Shown piece by piece: positions 11,063-21,430 of a stretch of 64,000 nt of DNA. Position 1 is the stretch's first letter, and each line of letters starts with the position of its first letter. A program made the translations under genes and the position numbers. Below the pieces are notes generated by a model, which saw only the letters and a program-made list of their open reading frames with translations, made no database searches and was not told where the DNA came from. The stretch is from Diphasiastrum complanatum (lineage: Eukaryota > Streptophyta > Lycopodiopsida > Lycopodiales > Lycopodiaceae), in the NCBI GenBank assembly GCA_029204225.1, contig CM055092.1, positions 100,618,200 through 100,682,199 on the forward strand, in the 5' to 3' direction.

Positions 11063-12222
11063 GATTCTAATGTTTCTTCAACTTTTAGGTTCTGTCCTAA
11101 AGCACTTAGCACTCACTTTTCTCTCAACAAATGATAGATAAAGAGATCTATGAAGATTTAGGACCCTAAAACACTTCTATCTTGAACCTAGATGGTTTCC
11201 AAGCATAGAAAGGAAGATTGAAACACATGCAACACTTTGCACACACTAAGAATGGATTACAAAATCAAACCAACCTGAACACACTCTTGCTTAAGCTCTC
11301 AAACTTTCCAGCAAGTGACCAAATCAAGTTATGGTGTGAAGAGTTACTTGCATTCTTAGAAAATACCCAAAACTAGGATGCCAAGATTACCTAGTAATGA
11401 ACAAACTTGATCAACATATGATCAACACACTAAGATATTGATTCAACCTGTAAAACCACATGTAAACCACACTTCTAAAAGTTTATAAACTCCAGCAAGT
11501 GATAAATACAAGATTTAGAGGTGAATGAATGAGCACACTTAGTGAATCACAAGACTAGCTTCACTATCTTGTCAAATCTTGGTGTTTAGATGTAGATCTA
11601 AGATCACTTCACATGAGAATGTTCCTCAACCTGTTAAGAACCTGAAAACACACTTGCATAATGGTTAACACCTTCCAGCAAATGCTCCAATCAAATTACA
11701 TAAGGAGAGTTACTTACATGCTCAACAAAGTACACCAAAAATTATGCCAAAATTGATGACAATCTTTACAATATGCTCTTCACAATGGAGCTTACAATAT
11801 GTTCACCCAAAAAAGGGGATCTTTCATCCAAATGGGAGCTTTGCTCAGCCTTTAGGAGAATTACAACTCACTCAAAAGAGCATTTGTCATCCACTTAAGG
11901 AGAAGTTTCATCCACTTAAGGAGAGTGTTCATCCAAGAATGGAGATTGTCAACAATAGGATTGAAAAGAACATTGTTAGTATTGAATATGCACAAGCCTC
12001 ACAATCACAAATGATTAGGTGTTATGATCTGATCCAAAATAGTTTCTTTTCAGCCTCTGATCTTCAATAGACCTGAAATATGCTTTTGATCCACAAGTTC
12101 AACTCACAAAACAAAGGTTAGTAAGATTTGATCAACAAAGCAATGCAAAATCATGCTAGAACTTGATCAAACATCCAAATATCACCAAAAATGGAATACT
12201 TACTGTAAATAGAAGCCAACCA
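11063..12222 (-). other. Copia-1 untranslated leader with about 178-bp degenerate tandem units
   Basis: About 1160 bases separate the primer site from the ATG. Three related units recur: TCAACCTG phrases at about 11271, 11451 and 11625 and CCAGCAAGTGA/CCAGCAAATG phrases at about 11309, 11492 and 11672, with a shared GAGTTACTT phrase in two. A further small repeat (CATCCACTTAAGGAGA, twice) lies at 11890-11925. A 108-codon frame on the + strand at 11744-12070 is antisense to the leader and has no recognisable domain. Confidence 0.7.
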
Positions 12223-12234
12223 GCTCTGATACCA
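12223..12234 (-). other. Copia-1 primer binding site
   Basis: GCTCTGATACCA on the + strand is the reverse complement of TGGTATCAGAGC (initiator tRNA-Met type). It directly abuts the 5' LTR. Confidence 0.95.
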
Positions 12235-12666
12235 TGTGAAAAATACAGATCCTAAGTGGATCTAAACTCCAAGATCATTGGCTTGAATGCTTGCACTCCA
12301 AACTACATAAGCTAGGAATTGGCAACACATTCTATGCTACCTAGAATGCAAAGAACTTGATCAAAAAGCATTTATCACAAATGGAAACTTCCATAAACAT
12401 CAAGTGCGGCCCAAAATAGCATTATACAGTCCATAATACATCAGCCTATCACTTTTGGAAAGCACCTAAGATCATACACAATAGCTTGAAGACAATACAC
12501 ACAACAATGCTCTCAATGGAGGAAGAAACAATGACAATGATCTATTGATCTCAATGAAGCATACAAAAGGTTTCTCCAACCTGTTCTCCAAGACTTCCCT
12601 ACTATTTATGGATGAGGAAGATGACTCTCTCTCCTCTCTCTAGAAGGTACTTGACCCTAGATATTC

Positions 12667-12676
12667 CCTATATAGG
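12667..12676 (-). promoter_or_regulatory. TATA-like element of copia-1 5' LTR
   Basis: CCTATATAGG is a perfect palindrome, so strand is assigned from the element orientation. It is the only clear TATA motif in the LTR. Confidence 0.5.
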
Positions 12677-12798
12677 AAAAATAGCTAAAAATGGCTTATA
12701 TGACCAAAATACATCAAAATGGTCTCATTTTGAAGGGTATGAAGTTTGACACTTCATCATACTGAAAAAATACAGTAAATAAAAACATTGTGGCCTGG

Positions 12799-12812
12799 TT
12801 CACACGTGTGAA
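12799..12812. promoter_or_regulatory. CACACGTGTG palindrome in copia-1 5' LTR
   Basis: TTCACACGTGTGAA contains a G-box-type core (CACGTG). The same palindrome occurs in the 3' LTR (7023-7036), in copia-3 LTRs (25101, 32809), in the copia-3 leader (27411) and near 14710. Confidence 0.6.
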
Positions 12813-12889
12813 ACTCCAGAACCAAAACTATTTACAATTTTAGCCAATTTAGGCCTCAAACTAGCTAGGAAATGTTGACAATTTTCACA

Positions 12890-12894
12890 ATGAA
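12890..12894. repeat. Target site duplication of copia-1, right copy (ATGAA)
   Basis: ATGAA directly follows the 5' LTR end TTTTCACA and matches 6454-6458. Confidence 0.95.
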
Positions 12895-13239
12895 TTTCTT
12901 TGTCATAAACCCAGTAAATACACCACCTTATTCAATATTATTTAGAAGACCATGGCTATATCAAGCAGATGCTATTATAAATTGGTCTACCAAACAGATA
13001 TTTTTCCAGGCATTCTCACAGCCAGTCCAATAGGGGTCACCTTTTGAGATGGGGTGAGGAGTTAACTAGACCTGTTGAATCCTAGATCAATTTCATAGAA
13101 TGTTATGAGACTGACGAGGATGAGGGCATACCAACAACATCCGAGTCAAGGGAAGTTCTGGGTGGAACCGGAACAAGCCTGACCGAAGGGATGGTAGATA
13201 AAACAGATTATGTAGAAATAGAAATTAATAAAGGTAAAA
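12895..13239 (+). pseudogene. Gypsy A: rest of second protease-like half and linker
   Basis: The frame from the other side of copia-1 continues FFVINPVNTPPYSIL, then RPWLYQADAIINW near 12945-12990. This matches the VLLGRPWLYQADVITHW end of the first protease. With 6369-6458 it makes a second copy of roughly the C-terminal 75 residues of the protease, without a DSG active site. An acidic linker to reverse transcriptase follows (CYETDEDEG, GTSLTEGMVD). Confidence 0.7.
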
Positions 13240-14463
13240 TTTTGAATTTATATAAACACCAATCAGACCAGGAACATGAAGAGTATATATTACTTCTTAA
13301 AAAATACCAAAACATATTTGCTTGGTCGATGGATGATTGAATAGGAATACCAGTTAAATGGGACGAACGTAAAATAGATCTTATTCAGGGAACAATACCT
13401 GTTAGGCAGCGCCAATATAGATTGAATCCAAAGTACTCCTTATTAGTTAAAGACGAATTAGATAGATGTCTTAGAGCGGGTATTATATATCTTGTTCTAA
13501 GCAGTGAGTGGGTGTCACCAATAGTTATAGTACCTAAGAAGAATACGGGCAAGATTAGAGCTTGCCAAGATTTTAGGAAACTAAATGCTGCTACAGCAAA
13601 GGATTATCATCCTTTGCCATATACAGATACTATTCTTGACTAGGTAGCTGGTCATGAACGTTCTAGCTTTTTAGATGGATTCTCAGGTTATAACCAAGTC
13701 TTTATAAAGGAGGAAGATAGATCCAAGACCACTTTCACCACTGATTGAGGGACGTACGCGTATACGCGAATGCCCTTTGGTCTTTGTAATGCACCTATCA
13801 CATTCCAACGTATGATGACAAATATTTTTTGAAAAAATTTAAGACGTTTTTAGAAATTTACATGGATGACTTTTGTGTCTATTCATCAACTAAAGACCAT
13901 TTAGACGCATTAGAGAAAACATTGAGAAGATGTCAAGAAACATCTCTTAAATTGCACCCAACCAAGTGCTACTTCAAGATGAGGAAAGGCATCCTGTTAG
14001 GACATAAAATTTTGAAGGACGGTATCCAAGCCGGCTTCAAAAAGTAAAAATGATTTTAGAGTTATTAGAACCAACTAATCTACGAGAACTTAGAGGTTTT
14101 CTAGGGCACGTAGGTTATTATCATAGGATAATTAAGAATTATGCCATAATAGTAACTCCTTTAACAAGTTTATTAAAAAAGTCTGTTGAGTACCATTGGT
14201 CACAGGACCATCAGCAAGCTTTTGATCAATTGAAATAGTCATTAGCAGAAGCCACTGGAGTCAGACCTCCAAATTGGGCTAAAAAGTTCCATGTATATGT
14301 AGATACATCATCGTTTGCAATAGGTGTAGTGCTTAGTCAGAAAGATGACCAAAATATAGATTACCCAATTTATTATGCGGGTAGGCAACTCGCTGCATCT
14401 GAAAAGAATTATTCTGCTATAGAGCAAGAAGCACTAGGGATGATTTATTCAGTAAAGAAGCTC
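13240..14463 (+). pseudogene. Gypsy A reverse transcriptase and start of RNase H
   Basis: Recognisable motifs: FAWSMDD, then RQRQYRLNPKYS, WVSPIVIVPKKN, ACQDFRKLNAAT, SFLDGFSGYNQV, RMPFGLCNAP, the catalytic IYMDD near 13855-13870, GHKILKDGIQ, then the connection FLGHVGYYHRI and RNase H phrases FHVYVDTSS and YYAGRQLAASEKNY. In-frame stops occur near 13337, 13642, 13747 and 14237, and there are frame changes near 13832 and 14045. Sequence breaks off at about 14463 before RNase H is complete. Confidence 0.9.
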
Positions 14464-15732
14464 AGTGCTATTTGCAATTAGCACTTGCGTTCAAACTTTT
14501 TGTGGCTTGAAGAACTCGCTCTCAGATCTAAGAGTTGTCATCCATAGCACGGACTACTCATTTCCAGTTGTGTGCTCTTCTTGATCTACAACCTTTCACA
14601 TAATGTAGCCAGCGATGGTCCTCTTGGGCTCTACTATCCATTGGTCCACTATACTTGTGATATCTTGCAATTCTATGTGTAGAATGGTCAATAATTGTTA
14701 TTTATAGATCCACACGTGTGGAAGATAGTAGCTTGTTGTAATTGTATGGAAAGCAATAGTAATTTATGTTTTGATTCATGTTTGATCAAGTTCTATTAGA
14801 ATTTGCATCTCATTTTTTTTGTGTAGATGCTGATTTTTCTACATTGGCAAGATTAGTGGCATTGCTTGTTTTTGTAACCAAAGACCTTAGTAGGCTTGAA
14901 TATGAATGGATCCCAAATATTTTTCATGGAGTCAAAGCTTTTGTTTCAGGTTATGAAGAGGACAATTACATCCATCAATGATTTGGAGAAGATATCAATA
15001 ATAGAGCATGCTAGATTGGATTCTACACCAAAATTGAGTTTCTTGCATATGTAGATTGGGTCTTTTGTAGATCAAAATCCTATATAGGTTTATAATCTTG
15101 ATCAATTCCAATTTTTCATTTCACATGTTGGATTTGGCTGATTTTTGGATCATTGGAGTAGCCTAAGTGGCGGCTAATAGATTGCATATCAAGTTTTCAG
15201 CATTTGCATGTAGATTTTGAAATAATCAATTTTTTGTGATTTTGTCACAAAACTAATTTTGATTTCGAGGCATGTTCAGTACTATGAAAATAGGTTGTAA
15301 AAATCTCGACGAAGGTTTATGAGGTACTGAACTAATCCGGCGAAGGTTTTCAAGATCTGGCGAAGGTTCTTCCTTCGCCCAACCTAATTTTGGCATTCTG
15401 AATCCATTTGTCAGGTCGACGAAGGTTATTAAGGACTGTAGGATGCTCGGCGAAGATTTCCAAATGGTAAGTCTCTGAACATTCGCCTAACTCCAAAACA
15501 GGTATTATCTCTGGGAAAGAACCTTTGTCCAACTCAATAGAGGCATATCTGAGGTGGATGTATGATCTGAAATTTCAGCAAAGGTTTTCAATACTGCATG
15601 TGTAAAATATGACCGAAATAGTGATTTTCTAAGTCATTTTCATTAAATACTTTCCTTTCTCTTTTTTCACTCTGATGACTTTTTTTACTTTTGCTCATCA
15701 TTCTTGTCTTTCTCTTTTTTTTTTTGTTTTTT
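14464..15732. other. Non-coding block with GGCGAAGGTT motifs and pyrimidine tract
   Basis: No gene is supported. The block carries CCACACGTGTGG at 14710-14721 and at least six variants of GGCGAAGGTT in both orientations at 15305-15590. A long pyrimidine-rich tract at about 15650-15745 is purine-rich on the strand of gypsy B and lies just past its integrase. It probably holds the 3' flank or LTR of gypsy B, but no TG..CA ends could be assigned. Confidence 0.45.
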
Positions 15733-17095
15733 TCAATGTCTTTTTCTAAGGAAAAAGAAAAAATCACTCAAGTAATAAAAACAATCAAATTGTAAAACAA
15801 TCAAATCAAAACTAACAAGGTGTTGGATCATTCTGATTGAACTGGCTGGTTTGGCTGCCAAAACTTCTGTAGTCGCCCCATAGTTCAATATTTCTTTCAC
15901 TTTATATGGTCCTCCACCTGTGAACTTCAAATTACCTTTAATCAATTTCATCTTATACATTAGTGCTAGATCTCCTTCCTTCAGATCTTCTTTGTGTAAT
16001 CGACGATCGTGCCATGCCTTGCGAGGAACTTTCTTTGTTGCTAATGCATGAACTACCATTAATTTGGTCTCACAATGTTTTTGCAAAACCTCATGACACA
16101 TCTGGAAGGATTTCGCATCATCCAACTGTTTCATTGTTGCTATGCATAGAGATGGTATCAAAAATTCAGTTGGCATAACTGCGTCTTGTCCATACACAAG
16201 TTGAAATGGCGTTTGATTTGTACTTCCTTTGTAAGCGGTTTTGAATGCCCATAAAGCCGCATAAAGCTTATGTTCCCAATCGGAACGACTTGCTTCTACC
16301 ATTTTTGTCATAATGTTGCAGAGAATCTTGTTGGAAGATTCAACTTGACCATTACCCCTCAAATAATAAGGAGTACTAAAAAAAGTCTTCTAACAAATAC
16401 TTTATCATTTCATTCACAAAATGTGTTTCGCGATCACTAACGATCTCGATAGGACATCCAAATCTAGTAATAACATTTTCATAGAGAAATTTAGTCGTTG
16501 ATTTTGCATCTGCAACTCGAACTTCTTTCACTTCAACCCATTTGGTCATGTAATCAGTTGCAACAATGATATATCTGGCTTGAGCAGGATGAATAGGACC
16601 AACATAGTCGAGGCCCCATTTCTCGAATGGTGCTTGCAATAAAACTAGATGACGTAAAGGTTCATAATTCTATCAAGTAGGACGACGTGGTCGTTGACAA
16701 ACATCACATCATTGAATATAATTTTCTGTGTCCTTGTGTAGGCCACCAACATCCTAATTGTAAAAGTTTGTGAACAATGATATTTGCTAAAAAGTGTCCT
16801 CCACCCATGCCATCATGAGAAAACATGATAAGGCTAGGTACTTCATGTGGCAAAACACATCTTCGTAATATATCATCCATTCATCGGCGATACAATTGTC
16901 CAGCAATCAGTTGATAAGGTTGTGCCTTATGAATTAATTGTCTCTTCTGTACTTTTGTCAATGTCTTGTTGGGTTTGCCTAGCATAAGATATTCAACAAT
17001 ATCTATTGCCCACTCAAAACTGCTTCTACATAAAATAATGCAGCATCTGGTAGTTCATCATCCACTTTAGTATTAACAAGCGCTAATTCAATCCT
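15733..17095 (-). pseudogene. Gypsy B: integrase region of a Ty3-gypsy element
   Basis: Read on the minus strand, 17095 to 16640 gives the RNase H-integrase spacer and zinc-binding part (ALVNTKVDDELPDAAL, then CFATRS.. and CLST..). Next comes the core at 16639-16376, with KWGLDYVGPI, VATDYMTKWVE, TRFGCPIEIVSD and LEDFF. The C-terminal part is at 16362-15733, with GQVESSNKILC, WEHKLYAALWAFKT and VYGQDAVMPTE, then GPYKVKEIL. The motif VYGxxAVMPxE places it in the non-chromodomain gypsy group shared with gypsy F, whose integrase is clearly similar. Stops and frameshifts break it, and the left part of pol is missing. Confidence 0.85.
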
Positions 17096-17219
17096 TGTAA
17101 AAGTGACTTATGTACATTCTTTTACACGTGGGAATAGACTCCACACGTATGAGATCCTATCAAGAGCAATTATCTTAAGATCTACAAAGTACATCAAGTT
17201 GAAAGTGATATTTTTAACA
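17096..17219 (-). repeat. Copia-2 terminal repeat remnant
   Basis: The block starts TGTAAAAGTGAC and ends TTTTTAACA. It is followed by CTCCTCCTCAC, which on the minus strand is a polypurine tract, as in copia-1 and copia-3. The left end coincides with the end of gypsy B coding similarity. At 124 bp it is far shorter than the 612-655 bp LTRs of its relatives, so it may be a truncated LTR. Confidence 0.5.
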
Positions 17220-17879
17220 CTCCTCCTCACTTCTAACTTGGCAAGTCTAATGTACATCTATCTATAACTCCAAGAGCATCTCTTAACTTGAAATATAGCA
17301 AACAAATAGTAAATGTGAGTGATAACCATTTGCTTGCTTATATCCTCTCTCTTTGTGCTTTGTTGTCATGTATCTACCATGAAAGTCCATGAATGAGCCT
17401 CCATCTCCATCTTGCCACAAGAAACCATCAAACCTTGGAAATCCATGAGTAAGTGAGTACATCCATGATACTAAAGCAGCACCACATGACTCCATAAACC
17501 AAGCAAGTTCTACTAGTCCATCTTCAAGATCTACTTGACACAACAAAATGACCATGAATTCACCAAAGTTTGATAATCTCCAAACATTGGCACCAAGTAA
17601 CTCAACACTTGAGAACTCAGTCATGGATGAGTGATATAATGAACCTCCAATAGCTTCATTTCCATTAACAAAACCATCCAAGAATGCTAGTACAAATCCA
17701 ACATATCTTGACAATTTGAACACATCCACATGAAAATGCTCAAACATGAGATAGAACAAGTAAAGTAAACTTGAACAACACTTACTTGCTGCTCATTTGA
17801 CCTTACTTGAGTCTTCAATAACCTGCAAAAATAGATCTATAACATCTTTGCCAATTGATGCTCTTGACTAGCTCCAAAT
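17220..17879 (-). other. Copia-2 3' region without recognisable domains
   Basis: Lies between the terminal repeat and the integrase end of copia-2, where reverse transcriptase and RNase H should be. A 158-codon minus frame at 17283-17759 shows no copia motifs (no YVDD, no RNase H signature). Reverse transcriptase appears deleted or replaced. Confidence 0.45.
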
Positions 17880-19562
17880 TGCCATCTTTCCTTTCGACTT
17901 GTTGAAGCCCCCCTTTTGATCATAAATTCGATCATCAAAGTCACTAAACAAACTTTGTTTTCTAGATCCATTACTTGATCTTACATCATGAAAACATCCA
18001 TCCGCTTGCATAGCACCATCTACACAAGAAGATCCATAAAAATATGTGAGAAATGCAAAATGAGTCACTTCCACTTGCTTACCCTTCTCATCATATGTGA
18101 GCCTTAGAGGCATTTGTCTTTCCCTCGATGTTTTCCTTGTATTTTGACTTGATGAAGGTCCATCATCATCACCATCTAAAGTAGGATCCTTTACATCAAC
18201 ATCAAGAATGTTAGATCCATCCACATCACCATCAATAATGCTTGAAGACACTTTTGGAATGTTCTCCTCATCAAAACTGACATCTCTAGAAACATCACTT
18301 TGTTAGTGAAGGAATGTAAACCTTGTAGGCTTTACTCACCTCACTATATCAAACAAAATTACCTTTCCTTGAAGATGGATACTCCTTGGTCCTATCATCA
18401 AAAGTAATGTTGACATGGCATGTGCACCCAAAAGTTTTTAGAAAGTTGACACTTGGCCTCCACTTGAATAGCATCCAAAAGGTGTCCTTCCATCCAAAAT
18501 AGCACTCGAACACCTATTGCACAAGAAATTGGCACACAACAAAGCTTGATCCCAAAATGGTTTATCAAGATTAGCACTTAGCCTCATGGCTTTGGCACTT
18601 TCACATAAAGTCCTATTCTTTCTTTCAACCACTCCATTTTGTTGTGGGGTCCTTGGTGTTTTATACTCCCTCTTGATCCTCATCACAAAATGTCATGAAC
18701 TTGGTAGATATGTACTCTCCACCATTGTCACTCCTCAAGCACTTGATCCTTGTGGAAAATTGGTTCACCCTTTGCATTCTTGAACTTGACAAAGACATCA
18801 TACACCTCATCTTTGTTCTTTAGTAGATAGATCCAACAAAATCTACTAAATCATCAATGAAAGCTACATACATCTTAGCTCCACTATTACTAATTGTAGT
18901 AATTCCATGAATATCTGAATGTACAACTTGAAAAGGCTTTTTAGATCTAGATGTAGATCTAGTATAAGGTACTCTATGTGACTTTGACAAAGCACAAGAC
19001 TCACAAACATGATTGATACTTTTTAAGGAACTTGGAAGACCTACCACAACCTTCTTCCTTGCCATTACCTGTAATGACTTGAAGTTGAGGTGTCCCATCC
19101 TTTTATGCCAGACTTTGAATAGGTATTTGCTCTCTTGCAGCACATCCAACTTGGTTAGCAATAACACAAGCATCTCCATCAAACTCAACTTTGAGACCTT
19201 TACTTAGCAATTGACTCACACAAAGCAAATTTTTGGTAATAGATGGAATGAACAAAACATCCTCCAAATGAACATTCCTATTTGTAGAAAGAGAAATATG
19301 GATTGTGCCAATCCCTTTGATTGCACACTCACCATCATTGGCCGTGTATCTCCATATACCAACACCCTTTGTGAAAAATCATGTGTGAACTTGCTCCACT
19401 ATCAATCCACCATGGATCTAGATCTCCATCATTAGCAAGCATACATGAAGACATCACAAAAGCATCATCATTTGCATCTTGAACATCCAAACCATCCTCA
19501 TATAGAGTAAGATTACCTTGCTCGTCTCCTTGATCTCTCTTCTTCTTGTAGAACTCACTTGC
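17880..19562 (-). pseudogene. Copia-2: decayed protease-integrase of a relative of copia-1
   Basis: Minus-strand pieces run in copia order from right to left. The post-knuckle tail FASEFYKKKRDQG and protease DPWWIDSGASSHM are near 19560-19395. Pre-integrase VWHKRMGHLNFKSLQVM and integrase HSDIHGITTISN are at 19188-18820. GIKRE-like MRIKREYKTPRTPQQNGV then VERKNRTLCESAKAM are at 18686-18438. The integrase C-terminal tail RLTYDEKGKQVE is at 18251-17868. Each piece resembles the matching part of copia-1. Frameshifts separate them. On the right, similarity stops within the zinc knuckle at about 19563. Confidence 0.85.
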
Positions 19563-20384
19563 AAAGTGTTGTGGGGGGTAATCCCAACATATTGTAAATA
19601 AATAATATTGGCTAATAAAATGTGTTGCGAGGGCATGGCATCCTTCGCGTATAAGCCCATGGCCCAATGAGCATGCAAGTTGATTTGCAGATAGAGTAAA
19701 AGACTTGGGCCTTTTTGTGAATAAAATAAAACTTGAGGCCACAATGTCAAGTTTGTAAACTTATCTTGAAAACACTCACATTCATACACAAATTACAAAT
19801 TAGCATGCAGCCCAAATGAACATTCAATTGATTCTACAGCTACCTACTCAAAAAAACAACTGGATCAGATCCTACACTTTACTAAAACTGAGCTACACTT
19901 GCATTAATCCACAAAGCTGAAACAAGAATTAATCTACAACATTTTAGAGGTCCAAGAATCAAGAAACCAACCAGTCTTTTGATTCTTGGACATCCCAAGA
20001 ACATCAAGAACTAGAATGCTGGAGGATATGCAAGATTTACACCACATTTCTAGCCTATTTAGTTTACCTGAATGCTAGTTCCTACATTACTCCACAAAAA
20101 GAAAAGAAGACTAATCCACTCTAGGAAAGCAGCAAATCTAATCCACTACAATCCACAACCACACACAAAAGGGGCTTACCCAACAAGAGGTAGATATGCT
20201 CGTTCATGCATGATTTCAACTGGAGACAAAGCCGATCAATGCGGGACATAGCACCAGGGTACACACCAGCCAAGATGGGGTGCAGCAAAATGTTGCATCA
20301 TTCTCAATGGCATGTAGAGATGGCGGGTGATTCAAGTTCAGAATTGGTATATCTGCAGCGGCACTTGTCCTCATAAATAAAGCA
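19563..20384. other. Unassigned sequence right of copia-2
   Basis: The copia-2 knuckle is cut off at a GTTGTGGGGGGTAATCCC phrase. The next 800 bases show no coding similarity that I recognise, no LTR pair and no RNA gene. Phrases such as CCAAGAATCAAGAAACC and its inverted partner GATTCTTGG (19950-19990) could form a small hairpin. Confidence 0.4.
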
Positions 20385-20676
20385 TTGACCATGAACGAAG
20401 AGGTGGTGTATGTGAATGTTTTGGATCTTGGAAAGCATGAAATATTTGTAATCAAGACGGATCCTTCGGCTCATTCAAACACTCAGTATGATGTGCACAT
20501 TGCCACAAATCCTCTATGCACTTGTCCAGATTTTCAAAAACGACATTCGGAGGAAAAGTTGTATTTGGCTTGCAAATATCTGTATTTTGTATTTCTTATA
20601 GTGATGGGTCTTGACCAAAATAACATGTTTGTGCACCAACCCATACTAAAAGATGTAAAAGTTTTTCAAGAAAAGT
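20385..20676 (+). pseudogene. SWIM zinc-finger-like gene fragment
   Basis: The frame contains TNPLCTCPDFQKR and, after a short charged insert, CKYLYFVFLIVMGLDQN. This resembles the SWIM finger (C-x-C, then C-x-H) of plant proteins, where CKHLYFV is common. Here the expected His is Tyr, so metal binding is probably lost. Similarity ends near 20676, where a gypsy integrase fragment on the other strand starts. It is probably a captured or relic host fragment. The family assignment is moderate, and the start codon is uncertain. Confidence 0.5.
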
Positions 20677-20881
20677 TTCTGGCTGCTTCAACTTTTTCTT
20701 GTTTAAACCCTACAGTTGTGGGTGAGCGTGGCTGAAAACCGTACATCAGCATAAATGGGCTATATCCCGTAGCTGAATGTTTGATACTGTTGTAAGAAAA
20801 CTCTAATATTGAGAGATACTCCTCCCAATTAGTCTGCTTCTTGCTGACGTATGCACGAAGCATATCCAACCAAATAGGCAA
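20677..20881 (-). pseudogene. Gypsy C: integrase fragment
   Basis: The minus frame reads KKQTNWEEYLSILEFSYN, then SATGYSPFMLMYGFQPRSP. This is the end of the gypsy integrase core in its chromodomain-lineage form (LPxAEFAYNxxxHxxTGxSPFxxxYGxxP). Only about 65 codons survive. Confidence 0.8.
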
Positions 20882-20939
20882 TATTGTTTTTTTTTTATTC
20901 TGATATTTTTCTTTATCCTACATGGCATTCCTTAAAGGG

Positions 20940-21430
20940 TCTTTTTGATATTGAGAACTCCTCTAATGGTTAAGAAGATACTGAATGCTAAATGTTGGTG
21001 GCTGACGATGTATAAAGGCATTGCAACTTTTATGAAAACCTGTGATTCATGTCAAAGGGTCGGAAAGCCCACAACTTCAATGCATTGGCCAGTTACCCCG
21101 ATTATTCCACTTGCACCATTTGAAAATGGTACATTGACTTTGTCAGACCAATCAGCCCAGTTACATGACATACAAGGCAAACTTATATTTTGGTAGCAAC
21201 TGATTATGCAATGAAGATGGTTGAAGCGAAAGCCACCAAGAGGAATGATGCTAAAACGGATGCAGAGTTTCAGTTTTGAAACATCGTCACTAGAAATGGA
21301 TGTCCTGCATCACAAAACAACTTCATATAATCCTAAAGGTAATGGACTGACTGAGAGCATGAATGGGATATTGTGTAAAATCCTAAACAAGATCGTGACA
21401 ACACATGCTTCTAATTGGGATGTTAGTTGA
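20940..21430 (+). pseudogene. Gypsy D: integrase remnant with internal deletion
   Basis: On the + strand: CWWLTMYKGIATFMKTCDSCQR (zinc-binding end), then PIIPLAPFENG. After a frame change come LVATDYAMKMVEAKATK and IVTRNGCP, and then directly HKTTSYNPKGNGLTES. The segment between the second catalytic Asp and the NGLTES helix is missing. Several stops are present. Confidence 0.8.

Larger units (their letters stand above)
6459..12889 (-). mobile_element. Copia-1: complete, young Ty1-copia retrotransposon
   Basis: The 6431-bp element has two 655-bp LTRs, ATGAA target duplications, a primer site, a polypurine tract and one intact 1317-codon gag-pol ORF, all in the minus orientation. By eye the LTRs differ at one base (C at 6815, A at 12591). 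LTRs are identical at insertion, so the insertion is recent. It sits inside the second protease-like half of gypsy A. Nothing needed for autonomous activity is visibly missing. Confidence 0.97.
12235..12889 (-). repeat. Copia-1 5' LTR (655 bp) with promoter
   Basis: Same sequence as 6459-7113 except one base seen. As the 5' LTR in element orientation it should drive transcription. The best TATA candidate is CCTATATAGG at 12667-12676, followed in the direction of transcription by a GA/CT-rich tract. The palindrome TTCACACGTGTGAA lies upstream of it at 12799-12812. Confidence 0.95.
3491..14463 (+). mobile_element. Gypsy A: old Ty3-gypsy element, interrupted by copia-1
   Basis: Domains follow in gypsy order on the + strand: zinc-knuckle gag (4640-5440), aspartic protease (5778-6220), a second protease-like half (6369-6458 and 12895-13020), reverse transcriptase and RNase H (13240-14463). 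The end of RNase H, the integrase and the 3' LTR are missing; similarity stops after a VKKL motif at about 14463. Copia-1 is inserted at 6459-12889, and taking out the insert with one target duplication copy restores the protease-like reading frame. Frameshifts and TAG, TGA and TAA stops are spread throughout, so the element is dead. Confidence 0.8.

Noticed and set aside
11744-12070. 108-codon + strand ORF in the copia-1 leader
   Set aside because: Antisense to the element, no domain, built partly from a small local repeat; most likely chance.
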